A DNA stretch of 64,000 bases, taken from Vanessa cardui. Lineage: Eukaryota > Arthropoda > Insecta > Lepidoptera > Nymphalidae. Location of the stretch: NCBI RefSeq assembly GCF_905220365.1, contig NC_061143.1:3596001-3660000 (forward strand), given 5' to 3'. Position 1 is the stretch's first letter. Each line of letters opens with the position of its first letter. Position numbers and translations under genes: made by a program. Below, piece after piece: positions 1-11,216 of this stretch. The notes under the pieces were generated by a model. That model was not told the origin of the DNA. It ran no database searches and worked only from the letters and a program-made list of their open reading frames with translations.

Positions 1-1263
1 TTAAGACGTGACAGTGGCACAAACAAACAAACACATTTTAGAGTTTTTTAATATAAATAGGATTTATTACTGCGACCTCATACAAATAGAAGAGCTTGAT
101 ACTCATAGAACAACTTTTTACGTGTAGCGTGTAACATTTCTCAGTATATAAATTAATCTTATAACAAGAACAAACACTTGTTCCGTACAGCGAAATATTT
201 ACTCAACAACTCAAGATGGTCATTTGACAACACGAGACGGCAGTATTGTGTATTTGCAATGTGAAACTCATACTGTCACAGTTTTGGCTTACCCATAAAC
301 TGGCTGCACGCCAGGAGTATACAAAAGTGCAATCGTTCGAAAATCAACTCTATCCTATAACCAATAGAGTTCAAAGTATGTTATAGTTGTATTATTTGTC
401 GGAAACAAATATTTGAACAAAGTTTACAGCTATTTAGTTCGTATTACAGAGTCTATAAAGTTTAAAGTTAGCGGCCGTGTTGAAACAAGCATTGTTTTTA
501 TTTGTAAAGGGTAAATGTCGTATCATGGACGATTCGCTCCGCTTCCCGCTGCGGATAAGCCAGTTCTGTGCGTCCGTTTCAGTCTGCACGTTACTCCTAA
601 ACTTTGTCCATCCGACTAGACGTCGTAAATTTAATCATTTTACATTGAATGTCCTCTCCAGGGATTTGTAATGTAGGTTTCTGTTTAAGTATTGATATTT
701 AAAATTAGACTGTAATATCTTGTGATAAGGTCTTGTTTCGTACTTTTCTTTATTTTATTAATATACGAGTGATTTACATTCCAATGTATTAAAAAAGAAA
801 ACAATATGATATAAATGTAATTTATACTTTATATCATTCAAAAATAACACAGTGTACGAGCAATTGCGTACAATTAAGTACTTAGGTTGCATTTTCATTG
901 TGACCTAATTACTTCAAAATTATAATTAACGCGTATATTTTATAAATCAGTTCGCTATCGGTCATCAAGAGTACTGCGCGTAACTCACCATTCGCATTCC
1001 ACCATTAAATTCTAGACAGACTAATTTCTTTTACAAATATATATCTAACAGTTTTTGACAATAATTTTATTTCCACACTTACGTACGGGCAACCCGTATA
1101 GTAACCCATTAGTTCCGTAGATGGCCCCTGCATACAAATAAACAAATTTTAACCTTTTTTTTTAAATTTTATGATGTATATATTATATTAGTTTTCTTAT
1201 TTAAATACATAGAGATAATACAAATGGAATTGGAATTATTTGTGGGTTACAGAAAACCTTACA
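1..1263. other. AT-rich presumed intron, no gene seen
   Basis: No exon, repeat family or RNA gene is recognisable. A 64-codon open frame at 477-671 (+) overlaps a slightly GC-richer patch (about 525-640), which is also open on the minus strand. Neither frame shows a domain or good splice signals, so I do not call a gene. Confidence 0.4.
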
Positions 1264-1354
1264 GTTGTTACTTCAGATTTTTCATTACACATGTGCATTA
1301 GCTACTTACATTGAGAGTCATGTATGTGATGTTGTCCAATATTTATTTACTTAT
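1264..1354 (+). mobile_element. Family B SINE, 3' fragment
   Basis: It matches the last third of the full copy at 54290-54530, including 'agctacttacattg' and 'tgtatgtgatgttgt' and the AT-rich tail 'atttatttact'. The 5' tRNA-like head is missing, as expected for a 5'-truncated retroposed copy. Confidence 0.65.
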
Positions 1355-2020
1355 TGTATAAAATTAAAATAGAAATCTCAAATATCTCAGAAAAAGACAA
1401 CTCTTGTATGCAATTGAATTTCATCCGTATAGCCTTTATATATCGTCAATTAAAGTTTTTTGTAATTATTATAGAAACAGTTATAAGTTTGAAGATGAAG
1501 GGTTGCCAGTTTAATAAATATTACGGGAAGCGATATTTTTTCAAAAAGATTGAAGTCAAAAAATACGAAATATGATTTGGAAACGAAATATTCGACTGAG
1601 ACGAGATAGGAAGTGAAAGGCGCCGCCGGAAGTTGTCTCTTGCGATCGGGACGTTTATTCAGGGAACTCTCATTTATTCGTGTGATTTTATGGTTCCGTA
1701 GCACAAAATACTATTACAAATGTTTCTCTTAAAAACAATAATGGCATGATTTACGGTACGAATTTTGCTACGTGCTGAATTTTTTCACTCGCCGTCTCGT
1801 ATTTTTGTTACAGCACTATTTACTAATATTATAATGCAATAGTGACTCTATCTGTCTATCTGTGATGGAGTTTAAACCCAGAGAAAGGGATTTTTAAATT
1901 AACGCTTTTAGGTGATATCATTTGGTATGTTGCTTTGTGTCTTAGCTTAGTTCAGGTAGAGCCACGGAATCGGCTACTTACATCGGTACATATAAAAGTG
2001 CGTTTTTTTAATTATAAGTA
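1355..2020. other. AT-rich spacer, no feature identified
   Basis: Short open frames (1354-1575 +, 1450-1704 -) have no recognisable domains. A short GC-rich patch lies at about 1615-1655 and I could not assign it. Confidence 0.4.
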
Positions 2021-2268
2021 GATGGAAGAGCAAATGGTACTATCTGATGGTAAGTGGTCCCCGTCGCCTATATACATTTCAATTGTAAGAAATATTAACC
2101 ATTTCTTACATCGCCAATGAGTCACCAATTGGAACTAAGATGTGATATCTCTTGTGCCCACTGTATTATGTGTACAGGCTTACTCAACCGGAATACAAAA
2201 ATACTAAATATTTTGCGGTAGAATATCTAACGAGTGGGTGGTACTTAACCGGAACTACCACCAAATTA
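2021..2268 (+). repeat. Family C repeat, diverged
   Basis: It keeps the family order: 'ctgatggtaagtggt' near the start, 'gtaagaaatattaac', then 'gagtgggtggtac' near the end. It is more diverged than the copy at 22802-23088, so it is probably an old insertion. Confidence 0.65.
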
Positions 2269-2513
2269 ATACGGTTTTAATTAGGTTAACCCACCAAGTA
2301 AGTTTGAAATCTATATATCTATTTATAAAAATTATTTGTTATATGTATAGTTATATTTTAAATATGAATAATAAATAATTATTATACCGTATACACATAC
2401 CGTATACTAGCAATTTGAAAAAGTACTTTAGTAATCATGAGTACGCAAAGATTGGTTGCATATCAATCATTTAAAATACAATAGGTACCTGGTACACGTC
2501 AAGTTTAATATTG

Positions 2514-3024
2514 ACTAGCTGCCGCTCGTAGCTTTTCTGCTTTTTTAGGGGTTAAATTAGGTTAGCCAAAAGCATACTTTAAACTTTGGGATTTAAACTT
2601 GTATAGTAAAGTAACAGCCTGTAAATTTCCCACTGCTGGGATAAGGCCTTCTCTTCCCTGAAGGAGAGGGTTTTGGAACATATTTCACCACGCTGTTCCA
2701 ATGCGGGTTGGTGGAATGCACATGTGGCAGAATTTCGATGAAATTAGACACATGTAGGTTTCCTCAAAATCTTTTCTTTCACCATCGAGCACGAGATACA
2801 TTATAAACATAAATAAAACACATATATATAGTGGTGCCTGCTTGAGTTTGAACCCGCAATCATCGGTTAAGATGCACGCGTTCTAACCACTAGACCATCT
2901 CAGCTCTAACCACTGGGCCATCTCAGATTTAAACTTGCTTCATACCAAACTTCATCAAACTCGGATCAGTACTTTGGTCGTGAAAGAGTAACAGACAGTT
3001 ACATTGGAATTTATAATATAAGAA
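2514..3024 (+). repeat. Family D repeat split by a SINE
   Basis: The 5' part (2514-2601, starting 'actagctgccgctcg') and the 3' part (2938-3024, 'cttcataccaaacttcatca' to 'tttataatata') are one family D copy. They are separated by the family A SINE at 2602-2926. The 11-bp duplication 'atttaaacttg' at both junctions proves that the SINE arrived later. Confidence 0.75.
2602..2926 (-). mobile_element. Family A tRNA-derived SINE with 11-bp TSD
   Basis: Read on the minus strand, this is a full family A SINE with tRNA-like head, body and 3' end 'cactgctggg..caggctgtta' in antisense. Perfect target-site duplications 'atttaaacttg' lie at 2591-2601 and 2927-2937. The head is partly duplicated: the segment containing box A ('accactRgRccatctcag' in this orientation) occurs twice, at about 2886-2903 and 2909-2926. 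Transcription from an internal RNA polymerase III promoter is known for tRNA-derived SINEs. Confidence 0.85.
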
Positions 3025-3242
3025 TGGATTTCTTCTTCCAGTATATTTTTTCATTCAATCATCCTTACTCGTGTTCTCGTACGTGACATTGGCTGAATGC
3101 TTTGTGTTCAAGTACCGAAGCTAAATTAAAAAGAAAACATTTCCTTCGTAATTTCGTTCATTCTTTCATTCGCCGAAATATTCTCCCCAATCTTGTCTAT
3201 GGATATCATTATAATTCTTGCGTTATTCGTGATCAAAGATCA

Positions 3243-3330
3243 AAGGGTTCTGTATTTATTATTCAGCTGTCTAGTCTCACTAAAGATAAACAAAGCATAC
3301 AATTACATTTTATTATAAACGTAAAAATGT
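3243..3330 (+). repeat. First copy of a local direct repeat (about 90 bp)
   Basis: The segment from 'aagggttctgta' through 'tattattcag', 'tctagtctcacta', 'aaacaaa' and 'attacatttt' recurs at 3513-3610 with modest differences and a small insertion. The family G copy lies between the two, which suggests a duplicated flank or a repeat unit longer than family G. Confidence 0.6.
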
Positions 3331-3360
3331 ATGACTTTGTATTTTTAAATGTTCAAAAAG

Positions 3361-3496
3361 AGTAACTACTGATTTTCTTGCCGGTTCTTCTCGGTAGAAT
3401 CTGCATTCCGAAACGGTGGTAGCTTCTTTTGATATAGTTTCTAAAATGGCGACTCCAAAGTGCTTGTAAAAACCCTACTTGAATAAAGTATGTTTT
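3361..3496 (+). repeat. Family G repeat
   Basis: It contains 'cttgccggttcttctcggta', a diverged 'gcgactccaaagtgcttgta' and 'acttgaataaagtatgtttt'. This matches, in opposite orientation, the copy at 22270-22435. It may be the 3' end of a non-LTR retrotransposon or a derivative; the class is inferred only from its abundance and one fixed end. Confidence 0.65.
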
Positions 3497-3512
3497 CTTT
3501 TGTTTTGAAGAA

Positions 3513-3610
3513 AGGGTTCTGTAGTTATTATTCAGACGTCTAGTCTTACTATACCCTATTCCAATCTAAGCAGTATAGGTAAACAAACGTTAGAATTACA
3601 TTTTCCATAT
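3513..3610 (+). repeat. Second copy of a local direct repeat
   Basis: It matches 3243-3330 ('aagggttctgta', 'tattattcag', 'tctagtcttacta', 'gaattacatttt') but carries about 20 extra bases in the middle. Confidence 0.6.
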
Positions 3611-3844
3611 TATAAATGTATTAGCGCTAAATGTATTATTTTTGCATGCATGTGTGTAGAACAAATGTACTCTCTATTTTTACACCATATTAATACTAGT
3701 TTTAAAAAATCGTTATTGTTCAGATCGCAGATTTTATTCGAACTTATTAATTGTGTATAAGGCAGTTTTTGTGATATAAGGTCGTTGGTGGGAGGACCGC
3801 AACGGAGTGGTTGCATGCCTGACCGCTGTTGCGGTATTAGTATA

Positions 3845-4002
3845 GTCTTGTCATAATCCAGCCATTTCAGAGATCAGCCGGAACAAATAAACAGACAGAC
3901 AGAAATTGTAATAAATGTTATTTCGGTTTATGTACCGTGAATGCGGTTATTTTAGTATTACAAACCGACATTCAAATTTTATTATACGTATATATAGATT
4001 TT
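3845..4002 (+). repeat. Family E repeat, 3' part
   Basis: It has 'agagatcagccggaacaaa', the 'cagacagacag' stretch, then 'ggttattttagtattacaaa' and the end 'attttattatacgtatat'. The 5' part ('gctgtgcccgcg...') is missing. Confidence 0.65.
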
Positions 4003-4187
4003 GAGAGTTTTAAGATTGAATTGATGAAATTGTGCCGTTTATGATGGTGATTAGATAATGATGATGTCATCAACCAACCATCGAGGCTATTCTAAATTTA
4101 TAATGAGTTGGTCGTATTAATATGTAACAGTGACTATGCAAACAAAGGTGTACTAATTTTTCCCTGTATATAATAATCCAAACGTTT

Positions 4188-4462
4188 ACTTGGTGGTAGG
4201 GCTTTGTGCAAGAGCGCCTGGGTAGGTACCACCCACTCATCAGTTCTTCTACCGCCAAATAACAGTACTCAGTATTGTTGTGTTCCGCTATGAAGGGTGC
4301 GTGAGCCAGTGTAACTATAGGCACAAGGGACATAACATCTTAGTTCCTAAGGTTGGTGGCACATTGACGACGTAAGGAATAGTTAATATTTCTTACAGCG
4401 TCATTGTCTATGGTGACCACTTACCATCAAGTGGCCCATATGCTCGTCCGCCAACATATTCC
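4188..4462 (-). repeat. Family C repeat, near full length
   Basis: The antisense copy starts 'acttggtggtagggctttgt', passes 'ggtaggtaccacccactcat' and ends 'gctcgtccgccaac'. The 87-codon minus-strand open frame at 4070-4333 lies almost wholly inside this repeat and is not a gene. Confidence 0.75.
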
Positions 4463-4835
4463 TTAAAAAAACGGGATGTTAATACGATACAACTGTAGAT
4501 ATGTATGATCTTGAATGTTATCTGTATTAAATATTATTTTTGGTGATAAGTCTATAGTGTAACTTTTACAATAAATAAATATCTGAAGAACCGACAGCCA
4601 AAGTGCGCGCCGGGCGAGATTATAACACTGCAAACTTCGGGCTTGTTATTGTGAATATCTCGACTGAAAAACTCGGTAACTTATATTGGCCCGATATCAT
4701 TCGAACTTTGAACGAATGAATCTTACTTAAGCTGGTCGTTAGTTGTGTCTGTGATTTAAAAAAAAATGGTAATTTTTTACGATTCGGATACTACTTTATA
4801 TTCGATATGACTTCGATATTGTTTGATACAGTACA

Positions 4836-5090
4836 AGCTGTGCCCGTGAATTTGAAAAGTTAATATTGTAGCCTAAGTTACTCCTAATTACACCAGCTGT
4901 CTCCCAGTGAAAGTTCCATCAAAATCGGTTCAGCCGTTCTAGAGATTCGCCAGAATAAACAGACAAATAAACGAGCATTGTTATTTTGGTAGATGCACTA
5001 TATACATACATATTCCTTGAATAAAAAGTGGTTATTTTAATATTACAAACAGATATAAATTTTTCTATATGTATATATATAGAAGATCTG
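4836..5090 (+). repeat. Family E repeat
   Basis: It runs from 'gctgtgcccgtgaattt' through 'cctaagttactcctaatt', 'cggttcagccgttctagag' and 'attacaaacagatataaatt' to 'tatgtatatatatag'. It is close to full length. Confidence 0.75.
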
Positions 5091-5687
5091 CTAGGGACCA
5101 TTACTAGTTAAATATGTCTGAATAAAAACCGCTCAACCGTCAAATAACAAAACACCAATGTTTAAAACGATACCGTCAGAAATCGAAATAAATATAATAA
5201 ACATATTTGAATAATATTTGTAATTTGTTGAAACCATTTCCTCGTTTTCCAATTTCTCTTAATCGTCTTACCGTCGGGAATATCCAAGTCCGCTGAACTT
5301 TGGCGACGAACGAATGATAAACTTTCATTCGCGATACGGTTCATTCGTTCGTTTGGTTCGCGGAAGCGAGCCCATGGGGACGGGTTGATGACTTGAATTG
5401 GTAGCAGGAAATTATTTGGATCGGGGCACGGTATTATATCCTATGCGAACATGAGGGGTGTTATTTCTTTACGTCACTCGATATATTATCCGTGTAAAGG
5501 GTATAGTAGAATACGTGCTGCTACTTTGTATGCATCGAAATACCTATTTAATTTAATTTCCTAACAATAAAATTCTTTGCTACCAAACACATTGATGGTA
5601 TTATATCGAAAAAAAAAAACTTAATCAAAACAATGATTAGCAAAAGTTAACACACAAAGAAATACAAGTCATTCTTATATGCATATA
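5091..5687. other. Presumed intron, no feature identified
   Basis: Unique-looking DNA. A modest GC-richer patch at about 5240-5410 has no splice-bounded open frame that I can defend. Confidence 0.4.
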
Positions 5688-5860
5688 CTAGTAATCGCCC
5701 GCGACTTTTCTCGCGTTTTGGGGTGCCGGTTGTCATTTTTAAGGCAAAATAAGTAGTAGTTTGTTTCATACCAAATTTCATCAAATTCGGTTCAGCGGTT
5801 TGGTCTTGAAAAAGCGGCAGACAGACAGAGTTACTTTCACATTAATAATATACATATATA
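5688..5860 (+). repeat. Family D repeat
   Basis: It starts 'tagtaatcgcccgcgac', contains 'cataccaaatttcatcaaat', 'gcggtttggtcttgaaaaag' and 'cagacagacagagttac', and ends in AT-rich 'ttaataatatacatata'. Confidence 0.75.
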
Positions 5861-6531
5861 AATATACATAGACAATATAATACTTTTTTTCATTTGCTGA
5901 TTAGACCTCGAGTTAGGGGACGGCCGTAGGCTTTTGATTTAAAAAAAGTCTTTTTCCTTTTATGTTTACTTCATAAATGTATTTATAACAATATTATAGA
6001 TTGTTATAGACGTGTATTCTATTTTTAAATTTTTAAAATTTAAATGTTGACAGACACTGTTAATGCATGAAATATAAATCATCAACTCCATACAGCAAAA
6101 TCGAATAACGTATTAACTCGTCATTTAATTGCAGGACGTTAGAATCTTTTGTTATACATACTACTATATAACTAACATTATAAAAAAAATGTTGCTCATA
6201 CGATAGCAATACGCGGTATAAAATAAAAATCGAATCCAAGTACACGTGAACCGACGGAATGCGAATGGAATTTTATTAATAGTATAGTATTATTTCTGGA
6301 GCGCTTTAAATAGCCGTTTGTTGTGACATTTGTACGTTTTCGTTGGCGCTGTGAGATCAAAAAGAAATTAGGGACGGTTATTCTTTATACGAATGGGTAT
6401 ATAATGTAGGCAGTAATAAATAATGTTAGGTTATAAAAGAACGAGACGGAAGATGACTATCAAACGTGACTCTTAATAGAAAATCTCAAACGCATCATTT
6501 TTATGTTCCTAATTTGAGTTTATAATTCATA

Positions 6532-6728
6532 CTAGTAGTCGCTTGGGGTTTCGCCCGCGTTTTAGCGTGTTGGTTGTCACGTGTCAGGCAAAAAAGTAGC
6601 CTATGTCCTTTCTCGGAGTATAAGTTTGCTTCATACTAATTTTGATCAAATTCGATTCAGCGGTTTAGTCGTGAAAAAACGACAGACAGACATGGTTACT
6701 TTCAAATTTATAATATTAATATATATTA
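6532..6728 (+). repeat. Family D repeat
   Basis: It starts 'actagtagtcgcttgggg', has 'gtagcctatgtcctttctc' and 'gacagacagacatggttac', and ends 'tttataatattaatatata'. It is close to full length with scattered substitutions. Confidence 0.75.
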
Positions 6729-7064
6729 GAAAACATTGATGCAAAAAGATGTGGTGGAATAATCTTTAAATCAAAGAAGAGAACAGTATCTCCATTGTGT
6801 TAAGAATAGAAATACTATTAAGAAGACTTGTATAGATATCTACTCTGCTTCTCGGTATAATTCTCATATTAAAACCTTTGAAATATGTCTGGGCATACAA
6901 ATAAATGAATGTTGGTTGTGTCGTATTTCATGACCTTGAAAATGATAAAACGTAAATATATTGATTGAATTTAATGTCAGTCGTGGCTTCGTAGGTTTTC
7001 TAGGGTCTATTTGTTCGATTTTAGGTACACAAAAATAGATTATGACTTTCCTTGGGGCTGTTGA

Positions 7065-7172
7065 TAGCTTTGTACGAAATTTCATCAAATTCGGATCAGC
7101 GGCTTAGCCATAAAAGATCAACAAATCGGTAGAGGTGCTTTCGCATTTATAACATTAAATATTAGTATAAAT
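7065..7172 (+). repeat. Family D repeat, 3' part
   Basis: Only the second half is present: 'aaatttcatcaaattcggat' to 'tttataacattaaatattag'. Confidence 0.65.
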
Positions 7173-8243
7173 AACATTACCATCAACCAGAAAGGTGTTT
7201 AATGTGTTCATACTAATACTGTACAATTAACTTTCGTAACACGTTTTGTCAATTTTAATCTACGTAGCTCACGTTTATTCCACATGATTGTGTTAGTGAA
7301 ACAATATGTTCTGAGAAGGAATTTACATTTTCCTTATATTCCGACCTGTTAACTTCAACAGTGTATAAAACATCATATATCATCAGTCATTTCAAAGCTC
7401 TTACGTTGTTTATACTATGGCAGCCAATTATGTTCGACATCCAAAATAACATGCATATCTTCGAAATTTACAATAGAAATTATAGAGCTTAAAAGAATTT
7501 TATGCATTGTTTATGGGTCGTGTCTTGTTTCTCGTCATTTATTAATACAAAGCCACCATTGCCAGGGTTGTCTTTAACCTATTGGAGGCCTTGGGTATTT
7601 AAGAATAATGGGGCCTCCTAGGACCTAGACAGAACACCATTTCGTTAGAATAGACAAAGAAACAGTCATTGTTCTTAAATTTGCGAATAAATAATGCTTT
7701 GAAATACTGGTTTATTACTATATTTGTACGTTTTGGAGATATCGGAAAAGTCAGAATCTTTATTTTGAAAATACACAGATCTTTTTATTTGATCTGATGG
7801 GGCCCTTATCCTAGACACTTGCCCAAAGTGTCCTTTAGGAGAGATGGGTCTGGAACTATTGCTGGGTTTTCAGTTCAGGAAAATCTTAAGAGATGTCTAA
7901 GAGATGGTTGGTACAAGTAGTATAAAATTTACTCCAAATCTGCAAACACTAAACTAATATTACAAAATGTTTTAGAGAAAACGCAAATGTTCTGGCAAAT
8001 ATCATGCGTTAGTATTATGTGGTGTGATGAGTGATATAGTATAGTTGCAAACGTAAAACGTTACGTTATTGTTTGGATGGAAAGTGCATGACTAAGTGTA
8101 GCCGTTGGAAAAGACTATGAACGGGTTATATCATAGTCGGTATTAACCAAAACTATCAAAATATAACGTAAATCACAAAATTTTCTTGATTCAAGTATAT
8201 TAGTAAATATATTTTAGATTTTCTTTATGATATGATCAATAGG
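7173..8243. other. Presumed intron, no feature identified
   Basis: No repeat of the named families and no exon is seen in this stretch of about 1.1 kb. Confidence 0.4.
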
Positions 8244-8385
8244 CGGACGAGCAAAAGGACCGCCTGATGGTAAGTAGACTACCCATAGACAATGGCGCTG
8301 TAAGAAATATTAACAAATCCTTACATAACCAATACACCACTAACCTGGTGACTGAGGTGGATTTTGTGCCTATACTTAGGTGTGC
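8244..8385 (+). repeat. Family C repeat, 5' half
   Basis: 'aggcggacgagcaaaaggac' through 'gatggtaagtagac' and 'gtaagaaatattaac'. It stops shortly before a 20-bp inverted repeat (8394-8413), where an opposite-strand family C copy begins. Confidence 0.65.
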
Positions 8386-8397
8386 GAAGTAGTATTA

Positions 8398-8676
8398 ATT
8401 GAATACAATTAATCTTACTTAGTAGTACGCCCATCTGGGTATAACATTCAACTACCGCCAAACAGCAATAACTCGTATTCTTGTTTTTCGGTTTGAATAG
8501 GATGTGAGCCAGTAACTAGGCATAAGAGATGGCACGGCACAACTAGGCACGGTTGCTGACGTATTAACAGTGTAAGGAATGGTTATTATTTCATACAGCA
8601 CCAATTTCTATCTATAAGGATAATCCCCATCACCAACAGGAGCTCATTAGACCGACCGTCTACATGAAACATGATT
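8398..8676 (-). repeat. Family C repeat, inverted partner
   Basis: The minus-strand copy runs from 'cgcccatctgggtataa' (diverged 'gtctgggtaggtaccac') through 'taccgccaaacagcaataac' and 'gatgtgagccagtaac' to 'gaccgaccgtc'. With 8244-8385 it forms a head-to-head pair. Confidence 0.6.
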
Positions 8677-8679
8677 TTT

Positions 8680-10857
8680 TCTATTATTTATAAATGAAAA
8701 TCAATTAATACTATTATAAATCCAAATGAAATATCTAACCTAAATTAATTTTGTCTTAAACATAGCTTCTTACAATTTGTCAGGCAAAATTTAATTTGTG
8801 CATAAGAAAAATATATTAATTAAAACACCTCACACGCGCGAGCTATTTCTGAAACCATGAGAATATTCCTGTCCTATCTTCTGTTTTTACTATGAAACCT
8901 AAAAGTCTTATCTGCGTATAAGACGTAAACAATATTCAACGTTAAGCTTAAAGCTTTAACAGCCAAAATCCCCTGTTTATGACAAAATTTTCAGATGATA
9001 GAGTCAATGAAATCTGTACATATTACCGGTCTTAGTCTTTCGTACGGCTTTTCGGAGACTGTCCGTTTTGTTTAAGGATTTCTATATTTCACGAGTGTAA
9101 TTTCAAAGGAAAGGTTCAATGTTGATCGATTTGATTCAATTTTTTATTTTCTTTTGAATGTGTGCAAAGGTGTAGCAATAAACCAATATTTATGTCTGTT
9201 TTGTGTTCCACATCAAAGCATTTTAAGGTAAATAACATTTTTAAATCTTTTTTTTGTGTATTTTTTATAAATATATAGTATGCCACATGCTATGCATGTA
9301 ACTGTTATCTGCCTGAACGGTTAGACCGATTTTAATGAAATTGTTTGCGAGTTCTTAGCTGGGTTTCTAGGTGATTTAGGTTGGAGCATCGGTTTTATCT
9401 ACCAGGGTACGATATGATTGCATCAAATAAGACTTATTTTATTTCATCAAAGTCGGAGTAAGCCATTTAGTTATTATATATGTTGGTAGAGAAGTATGTA
9501 TATGCATACATATATACTTTGCAGAGTTCGTCAAAATTGTAAAGGTGTTATGTTCGACGCGTAAAAAACAAAAGACATATATGATCGTTAAATAAGTTAT
9601 TAGATAAAAATTCATTTAAATATTCCATTGATAAATGGTAAAATATAATTGAAAGAGTCATTGTTACCTATAGTTAATTAAAATAAATGTTGCTTGGGAT
9701 AAAAGAAAATTCATATTAATTTTCATCGTACGAAGTCGGAACTAGTATTATTGTATACGTAGCCAGTAGCCGATATTTGTGTATTTATTGTGTATTTTAA
9801 ACGCTATAACGCTACCTTTACCAGATTGTAACTTACGCAGATAGAAGCTTCCAATGTTTGGGGAAGTTTAAGTATATAACTTTTCCAGTATATTAAAAAT
9901 ATTCTAAATTTAAACGACTTTTACCCGAGGCGTGGTTGGAAAAGGGTGTGGATATGGCTACTTTCCTAATCGTCACGCGGTTACACCCGGTTTTATATCA
10001 ACTATAAAGTCTTGATTGAGGTTTCCGGTTTTAGTACTTTAATTAGTGTAATCATGTTAATGCCTGTACTATTATGGCCTGAAATCAAATCTAGATGTTC
10101 ATAGTTCTATACTGAATATTTATAAGTAACAATTTTATTGATATTTTGCGAAAAAAGAAAAAAGTTTTGATGGTAATATTCGTAATATGATTAAATATTA
10201 CGTGTTCCCTAAAGACAAGATAGTTAATATTAGAAGAATTTTTCGTTTTATATATATAAAACATTTTCGAAAAAGGCATTTAAAATTATGAATATTAAAT
10301 TTTTAGGTTAAAGCAATATTTTTTGTAGTTTTGGAACAAAGTTCCTTTACGCGGTTTACAGTAGAACAGTCAGAAATAGTAAGGAAAAAGCCCCGTTATT
10401 CCCCCTCCAGGGGCCTTTTCCACTCCTCCCTGTCTCTTTCTGTTATATGTGGTTTAATATTATTTCAAACTTTTTTTTTAATTGTAATTTATACGGGATT
10501 TTCAAAGCAATATAATTTTTTGGTTATTTGTTTATTCTCACAAGTTTTAGTTAATTTTTTTTATCATGTCTGTTAGTTAAGACATCATTTATAACAAACG
10601 TAAGTGCTCTGTCACCGGATGTCCGGATCTTGCTTTTTTTAAGGAATCTTGATTTTGATTAGAGTTATTTTCGACATTAGTTTCTATGTTCGTATATATG
10701 TTTTTATGCATGACAGTTTTCACAGCTTCATGGTTTTCACAACCATTCGCCTTTAATATGAACACAGTTGTGGTTCTGTGCCTACAATGAACTTGCTAGA
10801 TGAAAGTTTTATAGCTATTATGACTGAATCGAAATTAAAACAGACCGTTTATTAAAC
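8680..10857. other. Long AT-rich spacer with repeat remnants
   Basis: No gene is seen. A diverged repeat remnant with 'gaacggttagaccgatttta' lies at about 9310-9450. The stretch at about 10330-10430 ('ggaacaaagttcctttacg') resembles another common lepidopteran repeat, and the 81-codon frame there is probably repeat-derived. Confidence 0.4.
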
Positions 10858-10870
10858 TGCATGTATGTTT
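10858..10870 (+). repeat. Left 13-bp TSD of family H copy 1
   Basis: 'tgcatgtatgttt' is repeated exactly at 11065-11077, bracketing the foldback element. Confidence 0.85.
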
Positions 10871-11064
10871 TAAATAAAACTAATTATAACGGATTTGAAT
10901 CGCGTATATTAATTATTTTTTAAACATCCCGACGTTTCAAACACTTTGTAGTGTTCGTGGTCACGGGTAGACGCTAATATAGACGATTAATATACGCGAT
11001 TCAAATCCGTTATAATTAGTTTTATTTAAATGTGTAATAATCGCGAAAATTTAAGACAACGTTA
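10871..11064 (+). mobile_element. Family H foldback element, copy 1
   Basis: A 194-bp element with near-perfect inverted arms: 'aactaattataacggatttg' continuing to about 10917, mirrored at about 10985-11030. A central imperfect hairpin lies at 10928-10967, and a one-sided tail 'aatgtgtaataatcgcgaaa' sits outside the right arm. A perfect 13-bp TSD flanks it. The same arms, hairpin and tail occur in the copies at 39405 and, partly, 60199 and 63925. I see no coding capacity. A long TSD is unlike typical cut-and-paste MITEs and suggests retroposition. Confidence 0.8.
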
Positions 11065-11149
11065 TGCATGTATGTTTCGTAAAGAACTGGGATTTGACTT
11101 TGACCTTTATATTATTATCGAACGTAGCTTTGCATTTAATTCAATTCAA

Positions 11150-11216
11150 AAATAGAATGGCATGACGATTCCAAAAGTCGTTATGATCCTACTTGAATGA
11201 AGAAGATGTTGATTGA
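11150..11216 (+). repeat. Family G repeat, diverged fragment
   Basis: 'atggcatgacgattccaaaa' and 'cctacttgaatgaag' match the 3' part of family G. Confidence 0.45.

Noticed and set aside
477..671. 64-codon open frame in a GC-richer patch, possible small gene
   Set aside because: No domain or signal peptide that I can recognise, no splice context, and the opposite strand is equally open over most of it.
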